Source of the DNA: Mactromeris polynyma
Taxonomy: Eukaryota; Mollusca; Bivalvia; Venerida; Mactridae
Assembly: GCA_032209605.1 (NCBI GenBank)
Contig: JASFXZ010000012.1
Coordinates: forward strand, 2,356,001-2,420,000
DNA: 64,000 bases
Direction of reading: 5' to 3'
Each line of letters begins with the position of its first letter. Positions within the stretch are counted from its first letter, which is position 1. A program made the position numbers and the translations under genes. A model generated the notes under the pieces. The model was not told the DNA's origin. It saw nothing but the letters and a program-made list of their open reading frames with translations, and did not search any database. Below are positions 22,217 to 33,882 of this stretch, one piece after another.

Positions 22217-23057
22217 TGAAAGGAAAATTGATACAATTCCTTCATCTGTGAATATAGTTTTGGATTTTTTGACTGATTTATTTAATAAAGGTCTAGGTTA
22301 TAGTGGCTTGAATACTGCCAGAAGTGCACTTTCATCCATTGACATTGTAATAGATGGATTTTCTGCAGGGTCTCATCCTTTAGTTATTCGTTTTTTAAAG
22401 GGTGTATATAATTTACGACCATCTGTAACAAGGTACAAAGATGTGTGGGATGTTTCCATTGTTTTAAGATATTTACAGAAGTTATCTCCTGTTAGGAGTT
22501 TGTGTTTAAAGAATTTATCTTTAAAATAAGCTATGTTAATAGCTTTGACATTAGCCTCGAGAACGCAGGCCATTCATTTATTGGACGTAAGAAATATGAA
22601 GAAGCAAAAGGGTGCTTATGTTTTGTTGTATAGTGATTTGTTGAAACATTCAAGGCCAGGCAAGGATTCTGCTGAGGCTGTTCTGAGGGCGTATCCTCCA
22701 GATAGGAGATTATGCGTCGTATTTGCATTAAAAGAGTACCTCGATAGGACTGAAACTTTACGTAGTAATACAACAAAACTATTTATAAGTTATGTTAAAC
22801 CATATAAGTGCGTCTCCAATGCAACTATTAGTAGGTGGCTGAGAACAGTTATGGCTGCTGCAGGAATAAACACTGACGATTTCAAAACACATAGTATAAG
22901 AGCAGCATCAGTGTCAAAAGCAAAAATGAACAATGTACCTATTGATTATATCCTGTCTACAGCGGGTTGGTCCAACACCAGGACATTCAGTAAATTCTAC
23001 AATAAACCACAGAGGGAAGCTAGTGAAGTTTTTTCCACAGCTGTTTTGAAGTTATAA
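22080..23057 (+). pseudogene. DIRS tyrosine recombinase, one internal stop
   Basis: The frame runs from about 22080 to the TAA at 23055-23057, with a single in-frame TAA at 22527-22529. The N-terminal part (SSTQKQYNSSIRKW, FLTDLFNKGLGYSGLNTARS) resembles a SAM-like core-binding domain. The catalytic part has ASRTQ (Arg, 22560-22562), THSIRAAS (His 22890, Arg 22899), AGW and FSKFYNK (Tyr 22998-23000), the R-HxxR-Y set of tyrosine recombinases. These enzymes insert the circular DNA copy of DIRS elements. The stop lies just before the first catalytic arginine and would remove the whole active site. Confidence 0.85.
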
Positions 23058-23135
23058 GGTAGAATCTTTGGTTCAATTTACTTACTTGTGGGTTACTGCT
23101 CTTTAAAATTTGTGTCCTTCACAAAAGCTTTGAAG

Positions 23136-23256
23136 TCTCATTTGAGACCAGAAGTTATATATGACGTAATAAAATTGTAAAACTAAACAAGACTTACCTT
23201 GGTTAAGTTGAAGTTTGGTTTAGATTTTATGTAGTCATATAATAACTTGGAGGGTA
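23136..23256 (+). repeat. DIRS internal complementary region
   Basis: 23136-23172 is the inverse complement of the element's left end (ends ATGACGTAATAA). 23173-23256 is the inverse complement of the right end 23394-23478 (contains CTTACCTTGGTTAAGTTGAA). The two inverted ends side by side are the template used by DIRS elements to join their ends into a circle. Confidence 0.85.
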
Positions 23257-23343
23257 TTTGTGATTTTATTTAATGCTTCATATTTGAAGAAGCCTCTGTG
23301 TTATGATGTTTTGTTTTGTGAAGTCCACTGCGGCTTTCAAGAC

Positions 23344-23393
23344 TGAGGAATTAGACACAGTTTATGCGCACGTATAGGATGCACATCTCATTT
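23344..23393 (-). repeat. DIRS right inverted terminal repeat
   Basis: GAGGAATTAGACACAGTTTA and GGATGCACATCTCATTT pair with 18827-18877. The outer 23394-23478 is unrelated to the left outer end but is found inverted in the internal complementary region. Confidence 0.85.
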
Positions 23394-23977
23394 GATCCCT
23401 CCAAGTTATTATATGACTACATAAAATCTAAACCAAACTTCAACTTAACCAAGGTAAGTCTCGTTTAGTTTTACAATTATTCCCCAGAAACCAAATTGCT
23501 ATTTTTAGTATCGGTGACCTTGACCTTTGACGGAACGAGTCCAAAAGCAATCCCAAGCGAGCTCTACACATGTTCTTACTATACTCCAAGTTTGATGTCA
23601 ATATGATCAACAAAACTGAAGTAATTTGCCAGAAACAAAATTTCTACTTTTAGTAATGGTGACCTTGACCTTTGACAGAACGAGTCCAAAAGCAATCACA
23701 AGTGAGCTCTCCACATGTTTTTACTATACACCAAGTTTGATGTCAATATGGTCAACAAAATTGAAGTTATTCCCCTGAAACCAAATTACTATTTTCTTCA
23801 CCTTTGGCGGAACAAACCCAAAAGCAATCCCAAGCGAGCTCTCCACATGTTCTTACTATACACCACGTTTGGTTACAATATGATCAACGGATCTCAAGTT
23901 ATTCGCCCGAAACCCCCAGTTTGACCCTCGAAAACCTGGTTAACAAACAAGTTAAAAAAACAGAGAGAATATGTAAC

Positions 23978-24230
23978 TACAGGGAACGCCACATACACAA
24001 GACAGTGCCTCCCCACACAGACCTCCGGAAAAACAACAATCCACAAAACATATGGCACTTAAGGGGATCAAATGGTACACATATTAAGGAACAGAGGCAC
24101 AAAGAATGGCCCGGCAGACCACAAGGAATAACTAGGAGAATCAAAGTGGACAGTGAAGGGAGGTGGAGGGGGGAATTAATGGATGGAAAAGATCACAGGA
24201 CAAGTCAAGACAACTGGCCGCAATAGGCAG
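23978..24230. repeat. Interspersed repeat fragment (partner at 26573)
   Basis: CCACATACACAAGACAGTGC and CTCCCCACACAGACC recur at 26580-26625 (AACACCACATACACAAGACA). The rest of this segment is purine-rich and frame-open over about 140 codons, but this reading frame crosses unrelated repeats and has no recognisable domain. Confidence 0.5.
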
Positions 24231-24286
24231 GAAACAATCTGAACACTGTATAAAGTGTTAAAGACATACACATGAACTGTGATCCA

Positions 24287-24389
24287 CATTGTTTATAGTG
24301 GAAACTATTAATGACATCTCCTAAACTGCAGAATGGATTTTTGAACGGTACCGCTCAGGTACCGTCTATAGTAGTGTGGCAATTTGAGG
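24287..24389 (+). repeat. 103-bp direct repeat, first copy
   Basis: From CATTGTTTATAGTGGAAAC to TAGTGTGGCAATTTGA it repeats almost exactly at 25509-25611; I see a single G/A difference (GGTACCGCTCA against GGTACCACTCA). Two GGTACC sites 5 bp apart form a small hairpin. The spacing of about 1.2 kb is like a miniature LTR element, but the ends do not begin TG and end CA. Confidence 0.8.
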
Positions 24390-25508
24390 GGCATACATCA
24401 ATTGGTTCCCGTTTTCAAAACACACGAAAGACTGAAAGCCGTGAACCAGCTAAAAACATCCACATCCTAAGTTCTCACAACGAAGAAGTCCCAAAATCCA
24501 CCCAACGAAGTAATACGAGTATCATAAATGATTCAAGACAACGAAATGTTAAAAAACTGACATGCTAAAGTGGTTTGCGAACTAATAAGCTTTTTCCACC
24601 AAGTTCAAAGGGTTTAAAGACGATTTCGGTAACGACGGTTGCTTTTGCGCATTGATTTGCGGATGTCCATGAGAGAGGCGGAGTTACGTCTGGATGGGCG
24701 GGACGTTTATGTATGGTGTGCGTCTTTTTATCCAGTTGTTACCGTGTATTTGACCATACGTCTTCAATGTTGTACATCAATATGGACCGACATTCAACCA
24801 AAGATGCATCAATAGGCACCTTTTTTGTATGGTGTTTGTCTTTTTATACAAATGCTAGCGTATACATGGTGTGCATGCTTAAACGGTGTGCATTTAGCGA
24901 CCTCCATTGATATGCGCGTATTTGACTCTTCAATTGTTTTCTGATTGTTACGGATATGCAGGTTATCGCTATAAACACTGTAAATTCGCTAAGCGAATGC
25001 ACATAGAAGAGTGTACTCGGGTTCAAACTGCGTTTAAAGGATATATATAACTCGATGACAAGTGATTGCTGTTGCTGTTGTTCTTTATTGCTATTTATCG
25101 TAGATATGGTCTCGTTGTGCACGACTACGAAAATTATCGTTGTCAACCAGATAACTCCTATCCTATGGCAAGCTAGTGATATCATAACTTTATGCCTGGG
25201 CATACTGATTTTACTCTAATTTAGTGCTGAAATAATTAAATATGTCATTTTATAATTAAGTATTCACAAACGTTACATAAAGGGTCTGATGTCTTTCATT
25301 TACAATTGTGACAATTGTTTTACAATATTAAGGTTCTACCATTTTTTGTTTAGGTTTGAAAATCAAGCATTTCTAGAACAAGTTGGATTGAAGATCTCTT
25401 GGCAAAAATGTTTACTATTTTTTCAATAATTTTTTATTCTTTTTCTCATTTCTGTCTTATGTTTTTGTTTTATTCCATAAATCCATGCAAACCATCAGAC
25501 TTATTTAC
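24390..25508. other. Sequence between the two 103-bp repeats
   Basis: No recognisable protein. It has repeated short words such as TATGGTGTGCGTCTTTTTAT and GTATGGTGTTTGTCTTTTTA (24713, 24829) and CATGGTGTGCATGC, a weak tandem pattern. No polypurine tract or primer binding site that I can support. Confidence 0.3.
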
Positions 25509-25611
25509 ACATTGTTTATAGTGGAAACTATTAATGACATCTCCTAAACTGCAGAATGGATTTTTGAACGGTACCACTCAGGTACCGTCTATAGTAGTGT
25601 GGCAATTTGAC
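25509..25611 (+). repeat. 103-bp direct repeat, second copy
   Basis: Near-identical to 24287-24389. The flanks differ, so the repeat is bounded within a few bases on both sides. Confidence 0.8.
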
Positions 25612-25772
25612 ATATACTTTGATATTATAAAACTGTTTAGTTACGAAACGGAGTATGCAACAAGTTGCTAGCTTGGCTACAGAGACGAGTGGTACCATCC
25701 CACAGCACCTTTTGTGCTCTGATTATTGAACCTATACCAATTTATTGGCACATTAGTCTTATTCAGTCAGAA

Positions 25773-25826
25773 TGGCAGTGTACTTAGGTGAGTGATATAG
25801 GGTCATCATGGCCCTTGTGTTAATGA
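25773..25826 (-). mobile_element. Family B repeat, 5' fragment (B2)
   Basis: On the minus strand, AAGGGCCATGATGACCC then CACTCACCTAAG are the family B 5' palindrome and subterminal motif, diverged. Nothing of the core remains. Confidence 0.6.
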
Positions 25827-25829
25827 TAG

Positions 25830-27746
25830 ACATATTTGTGGAACACAGTTTGTGTGTATGTCTTTAACTTGTTTGTTTGTTCCTTAAATTGCAGAGAGTT
25901 TTTATATGTTTATTGCTATAAAAATATAGTCTGTATATGATGTACACTAATGATGTACATACATTTGTACTAAATAATTTTTACAAATGATAATTCGTAT
26001 TTATGAAATAAGCTAAAAAGGTAACGTTACCATTTTTCAACCATATAACAATTAAATGGGCACATTGCGTTACGTAACATTTTCAATGAAAAATTAAGAC
26101 TCACATTTAGGAACTATGACTAGAGTTTAAAGCTAGTTATTGGAAAACACGTTTCAAACAAGAAGACAAAGCATGGTTATACATGTACTTCATAAGTCAC
26201 TATTATTACATACATTTGGTAGTAGTTATAAATAATTATTGATACGGTTTATGCAATGTTGAACACAAAATAGTGTACAGGCAGTGTGACTGCAGTTAAA
26301 GACTAGACAATGGTAAACCATGCTCATTTCATATTAATTGCAGTAATAACACAATGCACGTGTTAAAAACTTAAGTAGCGTTACATCATTTCCCACACAG
26401 TTTAATAGTGTCATTTTCACATAACTTAAAGCTCCGCGATTAATGCTGTTGTGAGTTCAAATGTATTACAAGAATGCAATGTATACTTACAGAAACTTTA
26501 TCAGTCTTTAGTAATAACATAATTTATGTATGGTTTGTTTGTTCTTTATTGCAAAAGTGACTAAGATGTTACAAGGAACACCACATACACAAGACAATGC
26601 CTCCCCACACAGACCCCAGGGAAACACCAGTCTCCTAAACATTAGGGATTGAGGAGGTGTAAGAATAAAATATGTTCATATGTAAATATATGGGAATGGG
26701 GAAGTGAGGAATTGTCTGGCTGACTATCAAATACAACCATGGACAAATCAAGGGTACAAACATGGGGAATGGGATTGAATGGATAGAATACACCTCAAGA
26801 CAAGCTAAGAAAGTCAATGGCCTCGGGCCAAAATGGGGGAGAAATAAAAACACGAATGTGATACAGGGGAACTTAACATCCATTTAAAACCATACATAAA
26901 AATAATAACCAAAATAGGGCTTTACAGCCTTGGAAATGTCAGAAAATACTGGAGATTGAAATGAATTTTACAGCTTGCAAATCCATACTTTATCACTATA
27001 TGGTCATTAATTTCCAACATAATACATAAATGTAAAAAACTATTAAGCATGCTCCCTTGACTCGCACAAAATATTGAGCAGGAAAATCATGAACAGTTGC
27101 AACGACACTTTCAAGTGCAACAAGGTATCTGGCTTTTGAAAGAACACTTGATCATTTATAACACCTCTGGTTGTGCAAGTTGTACCCCATTTGGAAAAAT
27201 GACCAATAAACAAAATCTTGTTTCAACATTCTATTCCCACCCAAGCAAGTTTCGGATGATATCTGCTGGGTCTACAGCTACTACGTTTTTCCATACACAT
27301 GTAAACTTGCAGATTTTCACATTTTCATTAAAGACTTCAGTGGTTGGAGGTAACGCACACAACCTTGGCACAGCTTAAGGCGACTTCCTAACCTTCGAAG
27401 CCCAATTACTTGTTGCCGTACTTTTGACACGTATTCCGTGCAATATGGAATGCTATAGCATGCCGACATAAACTTCGAAGACAGTTAGAGAACAATTCCA
27501 AAGTCAACACTACAATCTCCAATGGAAGGAATAAGAGCATTTCCTGATCATATTACACTTATTACTGTCCCCTTGCCGATTCCAAAGAAGCAAGCAGTTG
27601 TGTCACAAGCAGACAAGGAATGGGCTATATGAATGTCTGGTAGTATACCTGGATTATAATTCACTGTTCCCTGATATCAACTGCAGCTCTTTCTTGGACA
27701 GGAAATTGATGATGTGTACCCTCAAAGATTATTTTGCATAGTAGAA
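25830..27746. other. Gene-free stretch with one repeat fragment
   Basis: 26573-26640 repeats 23978-24040. Otherwise AT-rich with short chance frames; the 93-residue frame at 27097-27378 shows no domain. No splice-bounded FANCI exon was found. Confidence 0.4.
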
Positions 27747-28347
27747 CAAGAGTGCCAAACTGTCACAAAATACGCCCATCATAAGTCAGAGCTCAGAGTT
27801 AAAACAAGACAAATTTTAGGTAATTTCTAAAATCAAAGGGTGGTAACTCCCAGGTGACATGAGCGCTATGACTGGTTATCGTACTTGGCCGAGATATTAT
27901 GCCCACAAACATTTTCACCAAGTTAGGTGAAGATCAGATGAAAACTGTTTGACTTAGAGACCGGACACGGCTAATTTTGCCAATTTTGGATAATTCAAGG
28001 GCCATAATTCAGAAGTGCCTTGGGGGATGTGGCTGGTTATCGACCTTGGCCGAGATATTATGCCCACAAACATATTCACCAAGTTAAGTGAAGATCAGAT
28101 GAAAACTGTTTGACTTAGAGACCGGACACGACTAATTTTGGATAATTCAAGGGCCATAATTCGGAAGTACCTGGGGCGATGTGGCTGGTTATCGAACTTG
28201 GTCGAGATATTATGCCCACAAACATTTTCACCAAGGTTGGTAAAGATCGGATGAAAACTCTTTGACTTAGAGAGCGGAAACCATGTGGATGCCGCCCGCC
28301 TGCTGCGGGTGTTCCCATAATTTGTCCCATTTTTCAAAAGGGCGTAT
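27747..28347 (+). mobile_element. Family D repeat, copy D2 (complete)
   Basis: It starts CAAGAGTGCCAAACTGTCAC after AA, then AAATACGCCCATCATAAG. Core units of about 150 bp (GGGCCATAATTC at about 27999 and 28150) follow. The 3' end GTCCCATTTTTC AAAAGGGCGTAT is a degenerate hairpin, followed by AA. GGGCGTAT is the inverse of the subterminal ATACGCCC. This is the same plan as families A, B and C. Confidence 0.75.
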
Positions 28348-28565
28348 AACAATAGCAACAAAAAACATGAGTATCATCTGATATTACAGATAGTCAGTTC
28401 TCAAATCCTGCCTGTGGATTTTTACATTTGTGTTATGTCAACAGGTATTTCATACTCTCCTGTCACAATTAGCCATCTCTAAACACTTGGAGTTTTGGGG
28501 AATTTAAGATTTGTTCCCCAGTCATCCCCTATCAGTGTTATCAGCTGTTTATTATTTCAAGGTAA

Positions 28566-29365
28566 GGATATAATGTTTTTCTGTTGCGGCATTTGCATCG
28601 CAACAGAGAGTTGATGGATCTGACTCCTTTGTGTAGCTCCTCGTCCAGTTCTGGCGACAACTTTAGTGTTGTATTGTCTGTACCTGTCAAACACCAGAAT
28701 CACCTTGTATGAGGCTTGCTTTCCCTGTATGTACTTTCAAAGTATGCAACATCATCTCTGACTGTGCCACCTGATGGCCAATGAATGTAAATGCATGTCA
28801 CATTGATTGTCACTTACTGTATTACTGGCATACTGCATTATGCAACAGTCAGCATAACCCTCCTGCGTCAGTAGACGCTCACTCGGCCATCGCCCCGGTA
28901 CAATGCAAACCCGACGATTCTTCTCTCTGACAAATCGCTCACTAGTTCTGCCTTGTCCAACTGATGTGGCCCATTGAAGTTGTGACGGAGATGACGGGCC
29001 ATCACAACACATCAAACATAGGGACGTTGTCTGTTTTACGCTTTACAAAACGATTATGTATGGTTTGTGTGGAAATCCATGTATTGTGCGTACTGGGGGA
29101 GAGGGAAGCTGTAGCCATTGCAGTGAGAAAGCGAATTCATAGGTGCTGGTTCAAGATATAGCAGTCTCAATCTGGCATAGTTATATGTGGTCAACTGCTC
29201 AATGGAAAGTCTTTGGTTCTTCCGGTCTGTGCGAATCGCCGTCTATAACTTCAAACTACCTGTACAGATGACACAACTTGTGCTGCAACCTCTTCACTAG
29301 GAATTTCTGCCTCCAGCATCTCAATGGCTCTTTCCAATAATCTTTTTTTAAATCCACGCATTGAA
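28566..29365 (-). pseudogene. Decayed Tc1-like transposase
   Basis: In several minus-strand frames the order of a Tc1-type transposase can be followed: N-terminal helix-turn-helix text (GFKKRLLERAIEMLEAEIPS, 29363-29300), RRFAQTGRTKDFP (about 29245), FLTAMATASLSPSTHNTWIS (about 29130-29070), NRRVCIVPG with EGYADCCIMQ (about 28925-28835), and a basic C-terminus near 28600. Multiple stops and frame changes separate the pieces. The catalytic acidic residues are not recognisable. No terminal repeats were located. Confidence 0.7.
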
Positions 29366-29607
29366 ATTAAGTAGTCAAACCTTTTATTTAGAATGTTTTT
29401 GGTTATTTTCTGACTAAAGTCGTTTAATGCAATATAATGAAGTGAAAATCTTTCTACATGTCAACCGGATATGCCCACCAGTGCATGCAAGTGGAAATGC
29501 ATAAGCTGACCTTAGGTGATTATCTGACTGATTTTGCAAAGTACAAGGTCAATGCATACTACTGTATGTACAGGTTTATATAATCACAATTAATCTTGAC
29601 ATTTTTT

Positions 29608-29690
29608 AAGGCCAAAAAAAGAGATGTGTTTCTGGTGGCATGGCCAAAAAATAAAGGGTCGGTAGGTAGGGTATTTTTTTTAATTTTTTT
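29608..29690 (+). repeat. Inverted repeat partner of 31381-31468
   Basis: AAGGCCAAAAAAAGAGATGTG and TTTCTGGTGGC, then GGTCGGTAGG, are found inverted at 31381-31468 (CCACCAGAAACACAACTTTT, AGGCC). The two lie 1.7 kb apart and may be the ends of one foldback element or two copies of one short repeat. Confidence 0.5.
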
Positions 29691-29825
29691 TTTGGTGGGT
29701 GTTTTGTTACCTTGTGCAAATGGTGCTTGCTGCATATAAATGTTAACACCCCTTTACTTTTCATCATTTGTACATATAAACTTGATAATGATTTAACTTT
29801 ATTGTAATATATCTACCTCAATATA

Positions 29826-30009
29826 CAGTCAAACCAGCGAACAAAGACCGCTTCAGGGAATGAGCAAAAGTGGTCTTTGTTCACAGGTGGTCTTTGTTCG
29901 GAGGACCAATGATGAAAAAACTGGGGTAAAGGGGGGGGGGGGGAGGAATAGTAATGATCGTTGTTGACAGGTCGCTACTCGCGGGTGGTTGTTAGCACAG
30001 GTTTGACTG
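29826..30009. mobile_element. 184-bp TA-flanked MITE
   Basis: TA, CAGTCAAACC ... GGTTTGACTG, TA. The inside repeats GTGGTCTTTGTTC (29870 and 29888) and includes a run of 14 G near 29930. The short inverted ends and TA duplication fit a Tc1/mariner-type MITE. Confidence 0.7.
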
Positions 30010-30690
30010 TATATATGACTTTATCCTCTTTAATAAAGGGTCATACTCTAAACAGACAACATTTCCACATTAAATCTTTATTCTCAAGTTTCTGTCAAAT
30101 ATTTAAAAATATATTTGAGTACCATACAATATCTTCTCTTACACTACTTAGAATTTTATTGACAGAGACTAGAAAATGTTTCAAACAAGCAAAGATTTTG
30201 ACTGTAATAATCTCAATTAATACAAAGACTAGAAATATTTTTATTTCTTTAAAAAAATTGACTAGAAATAGACAATATTATAAAATAGTCTATGACTTGT
30301 GATGAGTATCTCAAATAATCTGCATTAATAAGTATAAACAGTGTTACTGACTTGACAAACGTTTTAAAAAAAAGAATTCTGACTAAAAAATGAGAACAAA
30401 CAGTGTTACTGACAAAGACTAGAAAAAATATGTTTTAAAAGTTTTCTGACTAGAAAATGACAAACGAGAGTCTGTGGCCTGTGATGAGTATCTGGAATAA
30501 TCTCATATTTATAACATAAAGACCATTTTAATTCTGTTCATTGAACTTGGAATTGGGTGTATAGGTCTATGTGGGTTGTGCCATGTCCAATTCATGTGAT
30601 ATTTCGTATACATACTGCGTCAATGCAGAATCAATATGCCACATTTTAAAAATCAATAATGCCAAATTACGTATTCATAAACTGTCTGGT
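30010..30690. other. AT-rich, no gene recognised
   Basis: Short words such as CAGTGTTACTGAC and GACTAGAAA recur irregularly. No exon seen. Confidence 0.4.
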
Positions 30691-30924
30691 AGTTTCAACT
30701 TTCACATTCTATATTCTTACCTAGCAACTAGTTTCAACTTTCACATTCTATATTCTTACCTAGCAACTAGTTTCAACTTTCACATTCTATATTCTTACCT
30801 AGCAACTTGTTTCAACTTTCACATTCTATATTCTTACCTAGCAACTAGTTTCAACTTTCACATTCTATATTCTTACCTAGCAACTAGTTTCAACTTTCAC
30901 ATTCTATATTCTTACCTAGCAACT
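30691..30924. repeat. 39-bp tandem repeat, 6 copies
   Basis: AGTTTCAACTTTCACATTCT recurs every 39 bp from 30691. Since 39 is a multiple of three, a reading frame stays open through it (FNFHILYSYLATS repeated), which is an artefact. Copies are almost identical, with one A/T change near 30807. Confidence 0.95.
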
Positions 30925-31380
30925 AGCTTCAAGTTGAACATCCTCGAAACAGCCGTGAACATCATAAAATAGCTGATCAATAGTTTGACTATGAACAACA
31001 ACCTTTATTTCACATGTTGGTGGTTTGTGTTGGCATTTTTCTACCTCAATCGCCAGCAACGACGATATTATCAATTGTGTTTGGGCCGGCTGAAGATGGC
31101 TGGCAGTCATGATGAACTGTTGCTCATAGCGGATTCGCTGACGAATAAATTGTTTAGCGTTGTCATCTACAACACCTTCGAAAATTTCTGTTGGGCTCGT
31201 CCGTTTATGTTCCGACTGTCACGATTGGCTGATTCATTAATTTATGTAAATACATGTGCCCTGAGCATGCATACTTTCAGAGGAAATCCACGTGCTTCCG
31301 GAAAAAGATTATTGGCGCATGAGCACACATTTTGTTTATTTTTTGTTTTCGGAAAATGTAATTGAGACAGGGAGGAATTT

Positions 31381-31468
31381 TTTTTTTAAGTTAAAAAATT
31401 ACGGACGGCGGCAAAAATAGACGGTCGGACGGGCCACCAGAAACACAACTTTTTTTTTTAGGCCAAAG
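31381..31468 (-). repeat. Inverted repeat partner of 29608-29690
   Basis: It contains GACGGTCGGACGGGCCACCA and AACACAACTTTTTTTTTTAG, the inverse of the left partner. Confidence 0.5.
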
Positions 31469-33540
31469 AAAGTTTCTTTTGGGGTTTTAGAATGACAATG
31501 GAACATAATTTAACTGTCTCTGACATACTGTGTAAGATATGTGACATAACAGGAAATCACACTTTTCATCCCATTTCAATAGAGCATATGCAGTGAAGTT
31601 TACCAAATAAATGTGATAATTATCATGACAACTAGACACTAAGGCCAAACTGCAAAGTCAAGAAATATCGGGTGGTGTTGTAACGCCATAATTTCTTTCT
31701 CCGCATCCTCTTTGTAATTTGAAAACTTTCCAATTCTTTCACAGGTATTTTATATTTATGAAATTTGGGGCATCTATATTCATTTAGAATTATTCTCAGT
31801 ACTGATCAATTTATATGTCTCTCTCATCCTAAGTTTATAAGTTATGGTAAAAGTTCACAGACTTCTAAGACAACCATCGTAGATAAAAGTCCTTTGACAA
31901 TGCTGATACACAGTAAGATCAGTCTTGTGCAGTAATTATCAGATATTTAAGCAGATCAACTGTCAATATTTATTTATGGAGTCAACCAGTCATTTAGCTT
32001 AAAAGGTATCACAAAATTTATAATAATGTTAATTTCTTGTCTTTTGTAAACTTTGTGAGTAATTTATTTGTTTCAAATGTTTCAAATTGTATGTCTTATC
32101 AAACATCATACTGCTTATCATTATACTACACTGTAAAGTGGACACAGTGATAGAGGGGTAAAGACTCCTGATCTGATGGTCCCGAGTTTGAGCCCTACGG
32201 TCAGAAAGGTTTAATCACTAACTTAACAATTTGACACGAGTAATGTGCAACAGTTTAGTATAAGTTGTTAGACTTTGCTTCATAATAAATGTAAAAAGAA
32301 TAAACTTAAACCATTAAACTTGGTAAAAAATGTGAATGTTGTTTCTGTTGAGCTTCTCGAGTTGGACACATTGCAATTTCCAACGTGTTGGACCTATTTA
32401 TTAGTTGGTGCCCTCTATATTTGATACTATCAAAGATATAGCCTAAGTTAGGGATCAGTTATTAAAGTCAATGAACATTTGTTTTATGTAAAGAAGAGCG
32501 TTGTTACAAAAAGAAAGGTTTAGTAATCGTGTCATACAACTATTTAAGCCAAGACTTACATCGTGCTATTGAACATTTTAAACTTGAAAAGTTTCACACT
32601 TTTCTTTTTATTCTCAATGTGTGTTTGCCCTCTGATATACGACAGTACATATGCACATTTACATTGGACCGCAAGAATACTTGCGTTGATTTGTAGGAGA
32701 GGAGGACATAACAGATACTGATAAATGTCCATATGTAGAATAAAAAGAAAAGTGTGCAACTTTTATTTTCACCCCTACGTCATTCAAGCATTATCATTAT
32801 ACCGAGAATGACCTAAATTTAATTTAACAATAATGCAGCATGTAGCCAATAAAAGCTGTCACATTTTGCTACCAAATTTGCCTATATGTTTTATCTAAAT
32901 GGTTACAAACTTTCTTTCTAAGTCAGTGCACTGTTTCTTTTTGGTATCAGTATAGTACATGACTGGCTAAATGTCATATAGATAGAATTTCATTTGCCAA
33001 AATTGTATATAACTCATGTATAATGACTATATAATATTTTTAAAACATCAGGATTGAATGTCACAGTAAATATTTCATATGGCACTAATTGTCCCGAGAC
33101 AAGTCACCTTTGGCACAAACAGTCCTGTCACCAATTATGTAATATTTTTCATTACCCCGCAATTGCATGGTTGAAACATTTTCCTAAGAGATACATTTTT
33201 AACCAAACATCATCTCTTTTCCTATGTACTCCCATAAATAATTAAGCTTTCTTTGTACAATAGGTTCTGCGCTGACTTTATGCTATATGCATCAATGTTT
33301 TTCTTGTTTATTTTTAAATCTGCACATACATGACAAAGTTACTGATAAACAAAAATGGAATGGAAGATTAATGTGAGACACAAAGTGCATTCCTTTTCAA
33401 TTAGAAAATAATTGAGGGGAAAACGAGTTAAAGAATGATGGCACTAGTACCAGGTGTGTTGACTATATTCCTTTTGATTGCAGCTGGGCTTGTTACTTAC
33501 CGAGTACATAGGGAAATGGTTGGACCATAAAGATCTATAT
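31469..33540. other. Gene-free stretch with a SINE-like head and a small MITE
   Basis: 32137-32205 (ACACAGTGATAGAGGGGTAA ... CCCGAGTTTGAGCCC) resembles a tRNA-like A/B box pair. 32587-32764 is bounded by inverted AAAAGTTTCACACTTTTC and, inverse, AAAAGTTGCACACTTTTC, a MITE of about 180 bp. The rest is AT-rich without exons. Confidence 0.45.
32587..32764. mobile_element. MITE with inverted ends of about 30 bp
   Basis: The left arm CACACTTTTCTTTTTATTCT is matched inverted by AGAATAAAAAGAAAAGTGTG near 32737-32756. The interior is about 110 bp. The target duplication is not clear. Confidence 0.65.
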
Positions 33541-33882
33541 CAAGTACAGTCAAATATGGAAGCATTTAACACATTTTATTTATTTGGGAATATTTATATA
33601 AACATCACACCTTACAGTAAAATATGTAAGCATTTAACACATTTTGTTTATTTGATATGGAATATTTATATATACATCACACCTTACAGTAAAATATGAA
33701 AGCATTTAACACATTTTGTTTATTTGATATGGAATATTTATATATACATCACACCTTACAGTCAAATATGTAAGCATTTAACACATTTTGTTTATTTGAT
33801 ATGGAATATTTATATATACATCACACCTTACAGTCTTATATGTAAGGATTTAACACATTTTATTTATTTGGGAATATTTATA

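Larger units (their letters stand above)
18798..23478 (+). mobile_element. DIRS-type tyrosine-recombinase retrotransposon
   Basis: The gene order is gag-like, RT, RNase H, then tyrosine recombinase. The ends carry inverted repeats of about 50 bp (18827-18877 against 23344-23393), extended by different outer segments. An internal complementary region at 23136-23256 contains the inverse of the left outer end followed by the inverse of the right outer end. That is the DIRS plan, not the split direct repeats of Ngaro/PAT elements. No target duplication is visible, as expected for recombinase-mediated insertion. It is probably dead: the recombinase frame has one stop, and RT and RNase H are in different frames. 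Confidence 0.9.
18447..23942 (+). mobile_element. Family A repeat, copy A2, split by DIRS element
   Basis: The 5' part (18447-18797) starts CAAGAAATGGGCAATGCCC. The 3' part (23479-23942) contains about three core units with GTGACCTTGACCTTTG and ends AAAACCTGGTT. Joining the two parts across the DIRS element restores the usual core text (CTCAAGTT then ATTCC...GAAACC). The 5' end is preceded by AAA and the 3' end followed by AA, as in other copies. Confidence 0.8.

Noticed and set aside
18798..23478. LTR retrotransposon or endogenous retrovirus
   Set aside because: There are no direct LTRs, protease or integrase; a tyrosine recombinase and inverted ends with an internal complementary region define a DIRS element.
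23804..24226. 140-residue plus-strand frame
   Set aside because: It starts in the family A core and runs through an unrelated repeat; no domain.
30571..30972. 133-residue frame with 13-residue repeats
   Set aside because: Product of the 39-bp tandem array; no domain, and unique flanks on both sides.
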